The position numbers and the translations under genes were made by a program. 64,000 nt of DNA from Burkholderiaceae bacterium (GTDB lineage Bacteria > Pseudomonadota > Gammaproteobacteria > Burkholderiales > Burkholderiaceae_C). This document shows, piece by piece, positions 36,995 through 50,798 of the stretch. The first letter of the stretch is position 1. The number at the start of each line of letters is the position of its first letter. Below the pieces are notes generated by a model. It worked only from the letters and a program-made list of their open reading frames with translations. It made no database searches and was not told the DNA's origin. Location: positions 124,001 to 188,000 of the forward strand of contig JACKLM010000003.1 in assembly GCA_024235895.1 (NCBI GenBank). The letters run 5' to 3'.

Positions 36995-38248
36995 ATGGCG
37001 GACATCAAGAACTACACGCTGAACTTTGGTCCGCAGCATCCGGCTGCGCATGGGGTGCTGCGGCTGGTGCTGGAGCTCGACGGCGAGGTGATCCAGCGCG
37101 CGGACCCGCATATCGGGCTGCTGCACCGCGCGACCGAGAAGCTGGCCGAGAGCAAGACCTTCATCCAGTCGCTGCCGTACATGGACCGTCTCGACTACGT
37201 GTCGATGATGTGCAACGAGCACGCCTACTGCCTGGCGATCGAGAAGCTGATGGGCATCGAGGTGCCGATCCGCGCGCAGTACATCCGCGTCATGTTCTCC
37301 GAGCTGACCCGGCTGCTCAACCACCTGCTGTGGCTGGGCGCGCACGGGCTGGACTGCGGGGCGATGAACATCCTCATCTATGCTTTTCGCGAGCGCGAGG
37401 ACATCTTCGACATGTACGAGGCGGTGTCGGGCGCGCGCATGCACGCGGCCTACTTCCGCCCGGGCGGCGTCTACCGCGACCTGCCGGACACGATGCCGCA
37501 GTACGCGCCGAGCAAGGTCCGCAGCCAGAAGGTCATGGACAAGCTCAACGAGACCCGCCAGGGCTCGCTGCTGGACTTCATCGACGACTTCTGCCGCCGC
37601 TTCCCGGCCAACGTCGACGACTACGAGACGCTGCTGACCGACAACCGGATCTGGAAGCAGCGCACGGTCGGCATCGGCGTCGTCTCGCCCGAGCGCGCGC
37701 TCAACCTCGGCTTCACCGGCCCGATGCTGCGCGGCTCGGGCATCGCCTGGGACCTGCGCAAGAAGCAGCCCTACGAGGTGTACGACCGCGTCGACTTCGA
37801 CATCCCGGTCGGCAGCAACGGCGACACCTACGACCGCTACCTCGTGCGCGTGCAGGAGATGCGCGAGGCGAACCGGATCATCCGCCAGTGCGTCGCCTGG
37901 CTGCGCGCCAACCCCGGCCCGGTGATCACCGACAACCACAAGGTCGCCCCGCCGCCGCGCGAGCGGATGAAGTACGGGATGGAGGACCTGATCCACCACT
38001 TCAAGCTCTTCACCGAGGGCTTCCACGTGCCGGAGGGCGAGGTCTACGCCGCCGTCGAGCACCCGAAGGGCGAGTTCGGCATCTACCTCGTCAGCGACGG
38101 GGCCAACAAGCCCTACCGGCTGAAGATCCGCGCCCCCGGCTTCGCGCACCTGGCAGGGATGGACGAGATGGCGCGCGGCCACATGATCGCCGACGCGGTG
38201 GCGATCATCGGCACGATGGACATCGTCTTCGGCGAGATCGACCGATGA
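36995..38248 (+). CDS. nuoD: NADH-quinone oxidoreductase subunit D
   Basis: A 417-residue 49 kDa subunit. FGPQHPAAHGVLRLVLELDG at the N-terminus helps form the quinone pocket; the end GTMDIVFGEIDR is standard. Length equals the family norm, which fixes ATG 36995 (GAGGT upstream). The stop overlaps nuoE (ATGA). Confidence 0.97.
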   Translation: MADIKNYTLNFGPQHPAAHGVLRLVLELDGEVIQRADPHIGLLHRATEKLAESKTFIQSLPYMDRLDYVSMMCNEHAYCLAIEKLMGIEVPIRAQYIRVMFSELTRLLNHLLWLGAHGLDCGAMNILIYAFREREDIFDMYEAVSGARMHAAYFRPGGVYRDLPDTMPQYAPSKVRSQKVMDKLNETRQGSLLDFIDDFCRRFPANVDDYETLLTDNRIWKQRTVGIGVVSPERALNLGFTGPMLRGSGIAWDLRKKQPYEVYDRVDFDIPVGSNGDTYDRYLVRVQEMREANRIIRQCVAWLRANPGPVITDNHKVAPPPRERMKYGMEDLIHHFKLFTEGFHVPEGEVYAAVEHPKGEFGIYLVSDGANKPYRLKIRAPGFAHLAGMDEMARGHMIADAVAIIGTMDIVFGEIDR

Positions 38249-38763
38249 GCGAACGCATGAACCTCAGCGAGCAGACGCTGGCGCGCTTCGCGCGCGAGGT
38301 CGCCAAGTACCCGGCCGACCAGAAGGCCTCGGCCGTGATGGCCTGCCTGGCGATCGTGCAGCAGGAGCAGGGCTGGGTCTCGGCCGAGGCCGAGAACGCG
38401 GTCGCCGACTACCTCGGCATGCCGCCGATCGCGGTGCACGAGGTCACGACCTTCTACAACATGTACAACCAGCAGCCGGTGGGGGCGTTCAAGCTCAACG
38501 TCTGCACCAACCTGCCGTGCCAGCTGCGCGGCGGCGAGCAGGCGCTGCAGCACCTGTGCGACACGCTCGGCGTCGAGCCGCACGGCACGACCGCCGACGG
38601 CGCGATCACGCTGCAGCCCTGCGAGTGCCTGGGCGCCTGCGCCGACGCGCCGGTGATGCTGGTCAACGACCGCCAGATGCTGAGCTTCATGGGCGACGAA
38701 CGGCTCGACGAACTCGTCGCGCTGCTGCGCGCCGAGGCCGCGCGGCGCGCCAAGCAGGGGTGA
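38245..38763 (+). CDS. nuoE: NADH-quinone oxidoreductase subunit E
   Basis: A 172-residue thioredoxin-like subunit with a [2Fe-2S] cluster N1a: ligands in VCTNLPCQLRG and CECLGACADAP. It forms the NADH-oxidising module with NuoF and NuoG. ATG overlaps the nuoD stop. Confidence 0.97.
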   Translation: MSERMNLSEQTLARFAREVAKYPADQKASAVMACLAIVQQEQGWVSAEAENAVADYLGMPPIAVHEVTTFYNMYNQQPVGAFKLNVCTNLPCQLRGGEQALQHLCDTLGVEPHGTTADGAITLQPCECLGACADAPVMLVNDRQMLSFMGDERLDELVALLRAEAARRAKQG

Positions 38764-38768
38764 AGGCG

Positions 38769-40192
<1,424 letters not shown>

Positions 40193-40196
<4 letters not shown>

Positions 40197-42526
40197 TCGA
40201 AATCGAACTCGACGGCAAGAAGGTCAGCGTCGCCAGCGGCAGCATGGTGATGCACGCCGCCGACGCGGCGGGCGTCACGATCCCGCACTTCTGCTACCAC
40301 AAGAAGCTCAGCATCGCGGCCAACTGCCGCATGTGCCTGGTCGAGGTCGAGAAGGCCCCCAAGCCGATGCCGGCCTGCGCGACGCCGGTGACGCAGGGCA
40401 TGGTCGTGCACACGCGCAGCGACAAGGCGATCAAGGCGCAGCAGTCGGTGATGGAGTTCCTGCTCATCAACCACCCGCTGGACTGCCCGATCTGCGACCA
40501 GGGCGGCGAGTGCCAGCTGCAGGACCTCGCGGTCGGCTACGGCAAGTCCGCGACGCGCTACGACGAGGACAAGCGTGTCGTCCTGCCGAAGGATGTCGGC
40601 CCGCTGATCTCGATGCAGGAGATGCCGCGCTGCATCCACTGCACGCGCTGCGTGCGCTTCGGGCAGGAGATCGCCGGCGTGATGGAGCTCGGCATGGTCC
40701 ACCGGGGCGAGCACAGCGAGATCACGACCGTCACCGGCGGCACGGTGGACAGCGAGCTGTCGGGCAACATGATCGACCTGTGCCCGGTCGGCGCGCTGAC
40801 GAGCAAGCCCTTCCGCTACGCCGCACGCACCTGGGAGCTCGGCCGCCGCAAGAGCATCAGCCCGCACGACAGCACCGGCGCCAACCTCGTCGTCCAGGTC
40901 AAGGGCAACCGCGTGCTGCGCGTCGTGCCGCTGGACAACGAGGCGGTCAACGAATGCTGGATCGCCGACCGCGACCGCTTCAGCTACGAGGCGCTGAACA
41001 GCGAGGCCCGGCTGACCGCGCCGCGCATCAAGCAGGGCGGTCAGTGGCAGACGGTGGACTGGGCCACGGCGCTGGACTATGTCGCCGACGGCCTGAAGCG
41101 CGTGCAGGCCGAGTTCGGCCCCGCCGGCATCGGCGCCATCGCCTCGCCGCACGCCACCGTCGAGGAGCTGCACCTGCTCGCGAAGCTGGTGCGCGGCCTG
41201 GGCAGCCAGAGCATCGACCACCGCACCCGCCACGCCGATTTCGGTAACGCCGCGCCCGAGGGGCGTGCGCGTTGGCTCGGGATGCCGATCGCCGCGCTGT
41301 CGACGCTGGACCGCGCGCTGGTCGTCGGCAGCTTCCTGCGCAAGGACCACCCGCTGCTGGCGGCCCGGCTGCGCTGGGCGACGCGCCGTGGCGCGCAGGT
41401 GCACGGTCTGAACGCGCTCGTCGACGACTGGGCGATGACGACCGGCATGCGCATGGTCGCCCCGCCGTCGCGCTGGCCGGCCGCGCTGGCCGCGATCGCG
41501 GCCGAGATCGCGGCGATCCGCGGCATCGCCGCGCCGGTCGAGGGCGCGGAGATCACACCGCAGGCCAAGGCGATCGCGGCGTCGCTGCTGATGGGCGAGG
41601 CCAAGGCGGTGCTGCTGGGCAACGCCGCCGCGCAGCATCCGCAGGCCGGGCAGCTGCTCGCGCTGGCGCAGTGGATCGCGCACCAGGTCGGCGCGCGCGT
41701 CGGGTATCTCGGCGAGGCCGCCAACAGCGTCGGCGCGCAACTCGTCGGCGCGCTGCCCGGCCCGGGCGGACTGAACGCGGGCCAGATGCTCGCGCAGACG
41801 ATGAAGGCGCTGCTGCTGCTGCACACCGAGCCGGTGCTCGACGCCGCCGACGCCGCGCGCGCGAAGCAGGCGCTGGCGGGCAGCGGGCTGGTCGTCGCGC
41901 TGACTTCGTTCGCCGATGCCGCGGCCGATGTCGCCGACGTCATGCTGCCGATCGCCCCGTTCACCGAGACCGCCGGCAGCTTCGTCAACGCCGAGGGCCG
42001 GCTGCAGGCCTTCGCCGGCGTCGTGCCGCCGCTGGGCGAGACCCGGCCGGGCTGGAAGGTGCTGCGCGTGCTGGGCAACCTGCTCGGGCTGGCCGGCTTC
42101 GCGCACGAGTCGGCCGACGAGGTGCGCGCCGAGGCGATCGGCGACCCCGAGGCGATCGGCGCGCGGCTGGACAACGCCGCGCCGGCGCTCGCGCCGCTGG
42201 CAGCTACGGCCGAGCCCGGCCCCGAGCGCATCGCCGACGTGCCGATCTACGCGACCGACCCGCTGGTGCGCCGCGCCGAGTCGCTGCAGCGCACGGCCGA
42301 CGCCAGGCCGCCGGTGGCGAGCCTGCCGAGCTCGCTGTGGCGCAAGCTCGGCCTCGCGCCCGGCGCGCGCGTCTACGTCGGCCAGGGCACGGCCGGGCTG
42401 GTCATGCCCGCGGTCGAGGATCCGACGCTGGCCGACGGCACGGTGCGCGTGCCGGCCGGCCACCCCGACACCGCCGCGATGGGGCCGATGTTCGGCCCGA
42501 TCCAGGTCGAGAAGGCATCGCTGTGA
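40193..42526 (+). CDS. nuoG: NADH-quinone oxidoreductase subunit G
   Basis: A 777-residue subunit. The N-terminal [2Fe-2S] domain has HFCYHKKLSIAANCRMCLVE. The His-Cys cluster follows (HPLDCPICDQGGECQLQDL), then [4Fe-4S] ligands in RCIHCTRCVRFG and LCPVGALTSKPF, and then a molybdopterin-type fold without cofactor. GTG 40193 overlaps the nuoF stop; AGGAG lies 8 bases upstream. It lengthens the electron wire from NuoF toward NuoI. Confidence 0.96.
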
Positions 42527-42551
42527 ACCCGCCGGCAGCGAGATCCACGCC

Positions 42552-43613
42552 ATGATCGAGACCCTCAACCAAGCCGGCACCGCGCTGATGGGCCCCACGG
42601 CCTGGCTCGTCGTGTGGAGCCTGATCAAGATCGTCGTCCTGGTCGCGCCGCTGATGGGCTGCGTGGCCTACCTGACGCTGTGGGAGCGCAAGGGCATCGG
42701 CTGGACGCAGATCCGCCCGGGCCCGAACCGGGTCGGCCCGTTCGGGCTGCTGACGCCGATCGCCGACGCGGTCAAGCTGGTCTTCAAGGAGATCATCCGC
42801 CCGACCGCGGCCAACAAGGGGCTGTTCTTCCTCGGCCCGGTGATGACGATCATGCCGGCGCTGGCGGCCTGGGCCGTGGTGCCGTTCGGGCCCGAGGCGG
42901 TGCTGGCCGACGTCAACGCCGGGCTGCTGTTCCTGATGGCGATCACCTCGCTCGAGGTCTACGGCGTCATCATCGCCGGCTGGGCGAGCAACTCCAAGTA
43001 CGCCTTCCTCGGCGCGCTGCGCGCGTCGGCGCAGATGGTCAGCTACGAGATCGCGATGGGCTTCGCGCTCGTCGTCGTGCTGATGGTCGCCGGCACGATG
43101 AACCTCGGCGAGATCGTCACGAAGCAGGGCGAGGGCCGGATGGCCGAGATGGGCCTCGGGTTCCTGTCCTGGAACTGGCTGCCGCTGCTGCCGATCTTCC
43201 TCGTCTACTTCATCTCGGGACTGGCGGAGACCAACCGCCACCCCTTCGACGTCGTCGAGGGCGAGAGCGAGATCGTCGCCGGCCACATGATCGAATACTC
43301 GGGGATGTCGTTCGCGATGTTCTTCCTCGCCGAGTACGCGAACATGATCCTCGTGTCCACGCTGTGCGTGGTCCTGTTCCTCGGCGGCTGGCTGCCCCCG
43401 GTCGAGTGGCTGGGCTTCATCCCCGGCTGGATCTGGCTCGCGATCAAGGTCTTCGTCGTCGTCACGATGTTCCTGTGGGTGCGCGCCACCTTCCCGCGCT
43501 ACCGCTACGACCAGATCATGCGCCTGGGCTGGAAGGTCTTCATCCCGGTGACGATCGTCTGGCTGGTGGTCGTCGGGCTGTGGATCCAGTCGCCCTGGAA
43601 CATCTGGCACTGA
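42552..43613 (+). CDS. nuoH: NADH-quinone oxidoreductase subunit H
   Basis: A 353-residue membrane subunit with eight helices. LTLWERKGIGWTQIRPGPNR and GLAETNRHPFDVVEGESEIV are the quinone-cavity loops. It couples electron transfer to proton pumping. ATG 42552. Confidence 0.97.
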   Translation: MIETLNQAGTALMGPTAWLVVWSLIKIVVLVAPLMGCVAYLTLWERKGIGWTQIRPGPNRVGPFGLLTPIADAVKLVFKEIIRPTAANKGLFFLGPVMTIMPALAAWAVVPFGPEAVLADVNAGLLFLMAITSLEVYGVIIAGWASNSKYAFLGALRASAQMVSYEIAMGFALVVVLMVAGTMNLGEIVTKQGEGRMAEMGLGFLSWNWLPLLPIFLVYFISGLAETNRHPFDVVEGESEIVAGHMIEYSGMSFAMFFLAEYANMILVSTLCVVLFLGGWLPPVEWLGFIPGWIWLAIKVFVVVTMFLWVRATFPRYRYDQIMRLGWKVFIPVTIVWLVVVGLWIQSPWNIWH

Positions 43614-43631
43614 TCGGAGGACCGGCGCATC

Positions 43632-44120
43632 ATGTCCGCCATCAAGGATTTCGTCTCCAGCTTCTTCCTCGTCGAGCTGTTCAAGGGCCTGGCGCTGACC
43701 GGGCGGCATTTCCTGTCGCCGCACATCACGATCCAGTTCCCTGAGGAGAAGACGCCGCTGAGCCCGCGCTTTCGCGGCCTGCACGCGCTGCGCCGCTACG
43801 ACAACGGCGAGGAACGCTGCATCGCGTGCAAGCTGTGCGAGGCGGTGTGCCCGGCGATGGCGATCACGATCGAGTCGGCGCAGCGCGACGACGGCACGCG
43901 GCGCACGACGCGCTACGACATCGACCTGACCAAGTGCATCTTCTGCGGCTTCTGCGAGGAGAGCTGCCCGGTCGACTCGATCGTCGAGACGCACATCTTC
44001 GAATACCACGGCGAGAAGCGCGGCGACCTGTACTTCACCAAGGACATGCTGCTGGCCGTCGGCGACCGCTACGAGGCGCAGATCGCCGCCAACCGCGCGG
44101 CCGACGCGAAGTACCGCTGA
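43632..44120 (+). CDS. nuoI: NADH-quinone oxidoreductase subunit I
   Basis: A 162-residue ferredoxin-like subunit with two [4Fe-4S] clusters, N6a and N6b: CIACKLCEAVCP and CIFCGFCEESCP. It links NuoG to NuoB. ATG 43632, with GGAGG upstream. Confidence 0.97.
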   Translation: MSAIKDFVSSFFLVELFKGLALTGRHFLSPHITIQFPEEKTPLSPRFRGLHALRRYDNGEERCIACKLCEAVCPAMAITIESAQRDDGTRRTTRYDIDLTKCIFCGFCEESCPVDSIVETHIFEYHGEKRGDLYFTKDMLLAVGDRYEAQIAANRAADAKYR

Positions 44121-44133
44121 ACGGGCCTCCCCG

Positions 44134-44778
44134 ATGACTTCCACCACGGCGCTGTTCTATCTCTTCTCGGCGGTCCTGCTGCTGGCCGCGTTCCGCGTCA
44201 TCACCGCGCGATCGACGGTGCACGCGGCGCTGTTCCTCGTGCTCGCGTTCTTCAGCGCCGCGTGCGTGTGGATGCTGCTGCAGGCCGAGTTCCTCGCGAT
44301 CGCGCTGGTGCTGGTCTACGTCGGCGCGGTGATGGTGCTGTTCCTGTTCGTCGTCATGATGCTGGACTTCGACAGCGCAGCCTTCCGCGAGGGCTTCTGG
44401 CGCCACTTCCCGCTCGCCGGCGTGGTCGGGGCGCTGATCGCGCTGGAGATCGCGCTCGTGCTGATGCACGGGTTCGGCGTCGCCGAGCCGGCGCCGATGC
44501 CCGAGGCGGTGCTCGCGGTGGGCAACACGCGCGCGCTGGGCATCGAGATCTTCACGAACTACCTGTATCCGCTGCAGATCGCCGCCGTGCTGCTGCTGGT
44601 GGCGATGGTGGCCGCGATCGCGCTGACGTTGCGCGAGCGTCGCAAGGCCTCCAAGCGGGTCGACCCGGCGCTGCAGGTCCGCGTCAGGAAGGCCGACCGG
44701 CTGCGCATCGTCAGGCTGGCGCCCGAGGTCGAGCGTGCGGCGGTGGCGGATGCGGCCGACGAAGGGGGGAAGGCGTGA
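44134..44778 (+). CDS. nuoJ: NADH-quinone oxidoreductase subunit J
   Basis: A 214-residue membrane subunit with five helices (VHAALFLVLAFFSAACVWML, VLVYVGAVMVLFLFVVMML). A cytosolic tail of about 45 residues follows the last helix. Its stop overlaps the nuoK start by one base. Confidence 0.96.
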   Translation: MTSTTALFYLFSAVLLLAAFRVITARSTVHAALFLVLAFFSAACVWMLLQAEFLAIALVLVYVGAVMVLFLFVVMMLDFDSAAFREGFWRHFPLAGVVGALIALEIALVLMHGFGVAEPAPMPEAVLAVGNTRALGIEIFTNYLYPLQIAAVLLLVAMVAAIALTLRERRKASKRVDPALQVRVRKADRLRIVRLAPEVERAAVADAADEGGKA

Positions 44779-45089
44779 TGGGCGGCGTGACCCTGGCCCA
44801 CTACCTGACGCTGGGCGGCGTGCTGTTCGCGCTGTCGGTGGTCGGCATCTTCCTGAACCGGCGCAACCTGATCGTGCTGCTGATGGCCATCGAGCTGATG
44901 CTGCTGGCCGTCAACCTCAACTTCGTCGCCTTCTCGCACTATCTCGGCGACATGGCGGGGCAGGTGTTCGTGTTCTTCATCCTGACGGTCGCGGCCGCGG
45001 AGTCGGCGATCGGGCTGGCGATCCTGGTCGTCCTGTTCCGCAACCGGTCGTCGATCAACGTCGAGGAACTCGACGCGCTGAAAGGCTGA
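44778..45089 (+). CDS. nuoK: NADH-quinone oxidoreductase subunit K
   Basis: A 103-residue, three-helix subunit. The two membrane Glu used in proton transfer are in LLMAIELMLLAVNLNFV and TVAAAESAIGLAILV. It continues from nuoJ with a TGATG overlap. Confidence 0.97.
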   Translation: MGGVTLAHYLTLGGVLFALSVVGIFLNRRNLIVLLMAIELMLLAVNLNFVAFSHYLGDMAGQVFVFFILTVAAAESAIGLAILVVLFRNRSSINVEELDALKG

Positions 45090-45094
45090 GCCCC

Positions 45095-47110
<2,016 letters not shown>

Positions 47111-47168
47111 GAGCCGCCGTGCAAGAACAACGACGCCGCGCACGAGCGGCCAACACGGAAACGAGTCC

Positions 47169-48644
47169 ATGGGTTTGCTGAGCCTCTCGATCTGGCTGCC
47201 GATCGCCTTCGGCGCGCTGATCCTGGCCTTCGGGCGGGACAGCCAGGCCGGCGGCGTGCGCACCGCCGCGCTCGCGGCGTCGCTGGTCTCGCTCGTGCCG
47301 ACGCTGCTCGTCGCGGCGCGCTTCGACGCCTCGACGGCGGCGATGCAGTTCGTCGAGAAGGCGCCGTGGATCGAGCGCTTCGCGATGCACTACCACCTCG
47401 GCGTCGACGGGCTGTCGATGTGGTTCGTGCCGCTGACCGCGTTCATCACCGTGATCGTCGTCGTCTCGGCGATGAAGGTCGTCACCGACCGCGTCGCGCA
47501 TTACATGGGCGCGATGCTGATCCTGTCGGGGCTGATGATCGGCGTCTTCGCGGCGCTGGACGGCGCGCTGTTCTACGTCTTCTTCGAGGCCACGCTGATC
47601 CCGATGTACATCATCATCGGCGTCTGGGGCGGGCCGCGGCGCGTCTACGCGGCGTTCAAGTTCTTCCTCTACACGCTGCTGGGCTCGCTGCTGATGCTGG
47701 TGGCGCTGCTGTACCTGTACTACAAGAGCGGCGGCAGCTTCGACATCCTCGCCTGGCACCGGCTGCCGCTGCCGATGCTGGCGCAGACGCTGCTGTTCTT
47801 CGCCTTCTTCGCCGCGTTCTCGGTCAAGGTGCCGATGTGGCCGGTGCATACCTGGCTGCCGGACGCCCACGTCGAGGCGCCCACCGGCGGCTCGGTCGTG
47901 CTGGCGGCGATCATGCTCAAGCTCGGCGCCTACGGCTTCCTGCGCTTTTCGCTGCCGATCGCGCCCGACGCCGCGCGCGAGTGGGCGTGGCTGATCATCG
48001 CGCTGTCGCTGATCGCGGTCGTCTACATCGGCCTGGTCGCGCTCGTGCAGCAGGACATGAAGAAGCTGGTGGCCTACAGCTCGGTCGCGCACATGGGCTT
48101 CGTGACGCTGGGCTTCTTCCTGTTCAACGAGCTGGCGATGACGGGTGCGGTGGTGCAGATGATCGCGCACGGCTTCGTCTCGGGCGCCATGTTCCTGTGC
48201 ATCGGTGTGCTCTACGACCGCGTGCACTCGCGCGACATCGGGGCCTACGGCGGCGTCGTCAACACGATGCCGCGCTTCGCCGCCTTCGCGGTGCTGTTCG
48301 CGATGGCCAACGCCGGGCTGCCGGGCACGGCCGGCTTCGTCGGCGAGTGGATGGTCATCCTCGGCGCGGTGCAGGTCAGCTTCTGGATCGGGCTGCTGGC
48401 GGCGACGACGCTGATCCTGGGGGCCGCCTACACGCTGTGGATGGTCAAGCGCGTCTACTTCGGCGACGTCGCCAACGCCGACGTGCGCGCGCTCACCGAC
48501 CTGTCGGCGCGCGAGTTCGCGATGCTCGCGCTGCTGGCCGCGGCGGTGCTGTGGATGGGCGTGCATCCCAAGCCCTTCACCGACCCGATGCAGGCGTCGG
48601 TGGCCGAGCTGCTGCGCCACGTCGCGCTGACCAAGCTGCACTGA
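47169..48644 (+). CDS. nuoM: NADH-quinone oxidoreductase subunit M
   Basis: A 491-residue antiporter-like subunit. LFYVFFEATLIPMYIIIGVW, KVPMWPVHTWLPDAHVEAPT and VAYSSVAHMGFVTLGFF are diagnostic. A 58-base gap follows nuoL. It pumps protons in the membrane arm next to NuoN. Confidence 0.97.
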   Translation: MGLLSLSIWLPIAFGALILAFGRDSQAGGVRTAALAASLVSLVPTLLVAARFDASTAAMQFVEKAPWIERFAMHYHLGVDGLSMWFVPLTAFITVIVVVSAMKVVTDRVAHYMGAMLILSGLMIGVFAALDGALFYVFFEATLIPMYIIIGVWGGPRRVYAAFKFFLYTLLGSLLMLVALLYLYYKSGGSFDILAWHRLPLPMLAQTLLFFAFFAAFSVKVPMWPVHTWLPDAHVEAPTGGSVVLAAIMLKLGAYGFLRFSLPIAPDAAREWAWLIIALSLIAVVYIGLVALVQQDMKKLVAYSSVAHMGFVTLGFFLFNELAMTGAVVQMIAHGFVSGAMFLCIGVLYDRVHSRDIGAYGGVVNTMPRFAAFAVLFAMANAGLPGTAGFVGEWMVILGAVQVSFWIGLLAATTLILGAAYTLWMVKRVYFGDVANADVRALTDLSAREFAMLALLAAAVLWMGVHPKPFTDPMQASVAELLRHVALTKLH

Positions 48645-48661
48645 GCCGGCCCGAGCACACC

Positions 48662-50146
48662 ATGAACCCGATCAACTGGACCGTCGTCACCCCCGAGATC
48701 TGGCTGCTGGCGCTGACCTGCGTCGTCCTGCTGGCCGACCTGGGCGTGCGCAGCCCGCAGCGCGCGCCGACCTTCTGGCTGACCCAGGCCGGGGTGCTGG
48801 TCTTCACGCTGATGCACCTGCGCGCCGCCGAGGGCCAGGCCATCGCCTACGGCCTGGGCGGCATGGTCGTCTCCGACCCGATGGGCCACCTGCTCGCGTG
48901 CTTCGCCGGGGTGGCGACGATGGCCACGCTGGCCTACGCGCGGCCGACGCTCGCTGCGCGCGACATGCAGCGCGGCGAGTTCTACACGCTGGCGCTGACG
49001 AGCCTGCTGGGCGTGTCGATCATGACCTCGGCGAACCACTTCCTGGTCGTCTACCTGGGGCTGGAGGTGATGAGCCTGTCGCTGTACGCGCTGGTGGCGA
49101 TGCGGCGCGACCACCTCGTCGCGACCGAGGCGGCGATGAAATACTTCGTCCTCGGTGCGCTGGCCAGCGGCTTCCTGCTGTACGGGCTGTCGATGATGTA
49201 CGGCGCCACCGGCTCGCTCGAGATCCCGACCGTCTTCGACCGCATCGCCACCGGCGAGATCAACGCCGACGTGCTCGTCTTCGGCCTCGTCTTCGTCGTC
49301 GCAGGGCTCGCGTTCAAGCTCGGCGCGGTGCCCTTCCACATGTGGGTGCCCGACGTCTACCAGGGCGCGCCGACCGCGGTCACGCTGCTGATCGCCGCGG
49401 CCCCGAAGCTCGCCGCGTTCGCGATCACGATCCGGCTGCTCGTCGAGGGCATGCTCGGGCTCGCGGTCGACTGGCAGCAGATGTTCATCGTGCTGGCGGT
49501 GGGCTCGCTGGTGGTCGGCAACGTCGCCGCGATCGCGCAGACCAACCTCAAGCGCATGCTGGCCTACTCGACGATCTCGCAGGTCGGCTTCGTGCTGCTC
49601 GGCCTGTCGGCTGGCGTCGTCAGCGGCAACACGCTGTCGGCCGGCAACGCCTACAGCTCGGCGATGTTCTACATCGTCACCTACGTGCTGACGACGCTGG
49701 GCAGCTTCGGCCTGATCATGCTGCTGTCGCGCGAGGGTTTCGAGTGCGAGGAGATCGACGACCTCGCCGGTCTCGCACAGCGCGCACCCTGGATCGCCGG
49801 CGTGATGGCGGTGATCATGTTCTCGCTGGCCGGCATCCCGCCGATGGTCGGCTTCTTCGCCAAGCTCGCGGTGCTGCAGGCGCTGGTGGCGACCAACGTC
49901 GGTGCCTACATCGGGCTGGCGGTGTTCGCGGTCATGATGTCGCTCGTCGGCGCGTTCTACTACCTGCGCGTCGTCAAGGTGATGTATTTCGACGCCCCGC
50001 AGGGGGCGGCCTTCGAGGCGACGCGGCCGGTGGGCGCATCCGCGCTGCTGGCGGTCAACGGCGCGCTGGTGCTGCTGCTCGGGCCGCTGTCGGGCGGGCT
50101 GCTGGCGCTATGCCGCGACGCCATCGTCAGGACGCTGGCGGGCTGA
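48662..50146 (+). CDS. nuoN: NADH-quinone oxidoreductase subunit N
   Basis: A 494-residue antiporter-like subunit and the last gene of complex I. VYLGLEVMSLSLYALVAM, GAVPFHMWVPDVYQGAPTAV and LAYSTISQVGFVLLGL are typical. ATG 48662, 17 bases after nuoM. Confidence 0.97.
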   Translation: MNPINWTVVTPEIWLLALTCVVLLADLGVRSPQRAPTFWLTQAGVLVFTLMHLRAAEGQAIAYGLGGMVVSDPMGHLLACFAGVATMATLAYARPTLAARDMQRGEFYTLALTSLLGVSIMTSANHFLVVYLGLEVMSLSLYALVAMRRDHLVATEAAMKYFVLGALASGFLLYGLSMMYGATGSLEIPTVFDRIATGEINADVLVFGLVFVVAGLAFKLGAVPFHMWVPDVYQGAPTAVTLLIAAAPKLAAFAITIRLLVEGMLGLAVDWQQMFIVLAVGSLVVGNVAAIAQTNLKRMLAYSTISQVGFVLLGLSAGVVSGNTLSAGNAYSSAMFYIVTYVLTTLGSFGLIMLLSREGFECEEIDDLAGLAQRAPWIAGVMAVIMFSLAGIPPMVGFFAKLAVLQALVATNVGAYIGLAVFAVMMSLVGAFYYLRVVKVMYFDAPQGAAFEATRPVGASALLAVNGALVLLLGPLSGGLLALCRDAIVRTLAG

Positions 50147-50201
50147 GCGCGGGCGCCGCCCGGCAGTCGGCGTCCGCTCCCGCGACGAACCCCGGCCGCG
50201 C

Positions 50202-50798
50202 GTGAGCGACGACATCGCCGACCGCCACCTCGTCGAGCGCGCGCTCGCCTCCGAGGCGCTGCTCGAGGGCGGCTTCCTGCACGTGCGGCGCGACACCGTC
50301 GAGCTGCCCGACGGCGCGCAGGCCACGCGCGAGTACATCCGCCACCCGGGCGCGGTGGCGGTGATCCCGCTGCTGGACGACGGCCGGCTGCTGCTCGAGC
50401 GCCAGTGGCGACACCCCGTCGGCCGCGTGCTGCTCGAGCTGCCGGCGGGCAAGCTCGACCCCGGCGAAGGGGCGCTGGCCTGCGCCGTGCGCGAGCTGCG
50501 CGAGGAGACCGGCTACACGGCGCGCGAGTGGGCCTTCGCGGCGCGCGTGCACAGTGCCTGCGCCTACTCGACCGAGGCGATCGAGCTGTGGTTCGCGCGC
50601 GGGCTGCAGCCCGGGCCCCAGCGGCTCGACGAGGGCGAGTTCATCGAGACCGTCGCGTGCTCGGCCGACGAGCTCGACGCGCTGGCGGCGCGCGGCGAGC
50701 TGACCGACGCCAAGACGCTGATCGGATTGTTGTGGTTTCAACGCTGGCACGCGGGTCGATGGCCGCTGCAGTGGGAGCGAGCGGTTACGATTGCCTGA
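50202..50798 (+). CDS. Nudix hydrolase, ADP-ribose pyrophosphatase type
   Basis: A 198-residue Nudix protein. The box is at GEGALACAVRELREETGY (fits GX5EX7REUXEEXGU), preceded by LLELPAGKLDPGEG. It probably splits ADP-ribose or NADH-type nucleotides, fitting the neighbouring NADH dehydrogenase. GTG 50202 is the likely start. The stop overlaps the DUF1178 start by one base. The small DUF2818 gene often found here in relatives is absent. Confidence 0.88.
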   Translation: MSDDIADRHLVERALASEALLEGGFLHVRRDTVELPDGAQATREYIRHPGAVAVIPLLDDGRLLLERQWRHPVGRVLLELPAGKLDPGEGALACAVRELREETGYTAREWAFAARVHSACAYSTEAIELWFARGLQPGPQRLDEGEFIETVACSADELDALAARGELTDAKTLIGLLWFQRWHAGRWPLQWERAVTIA

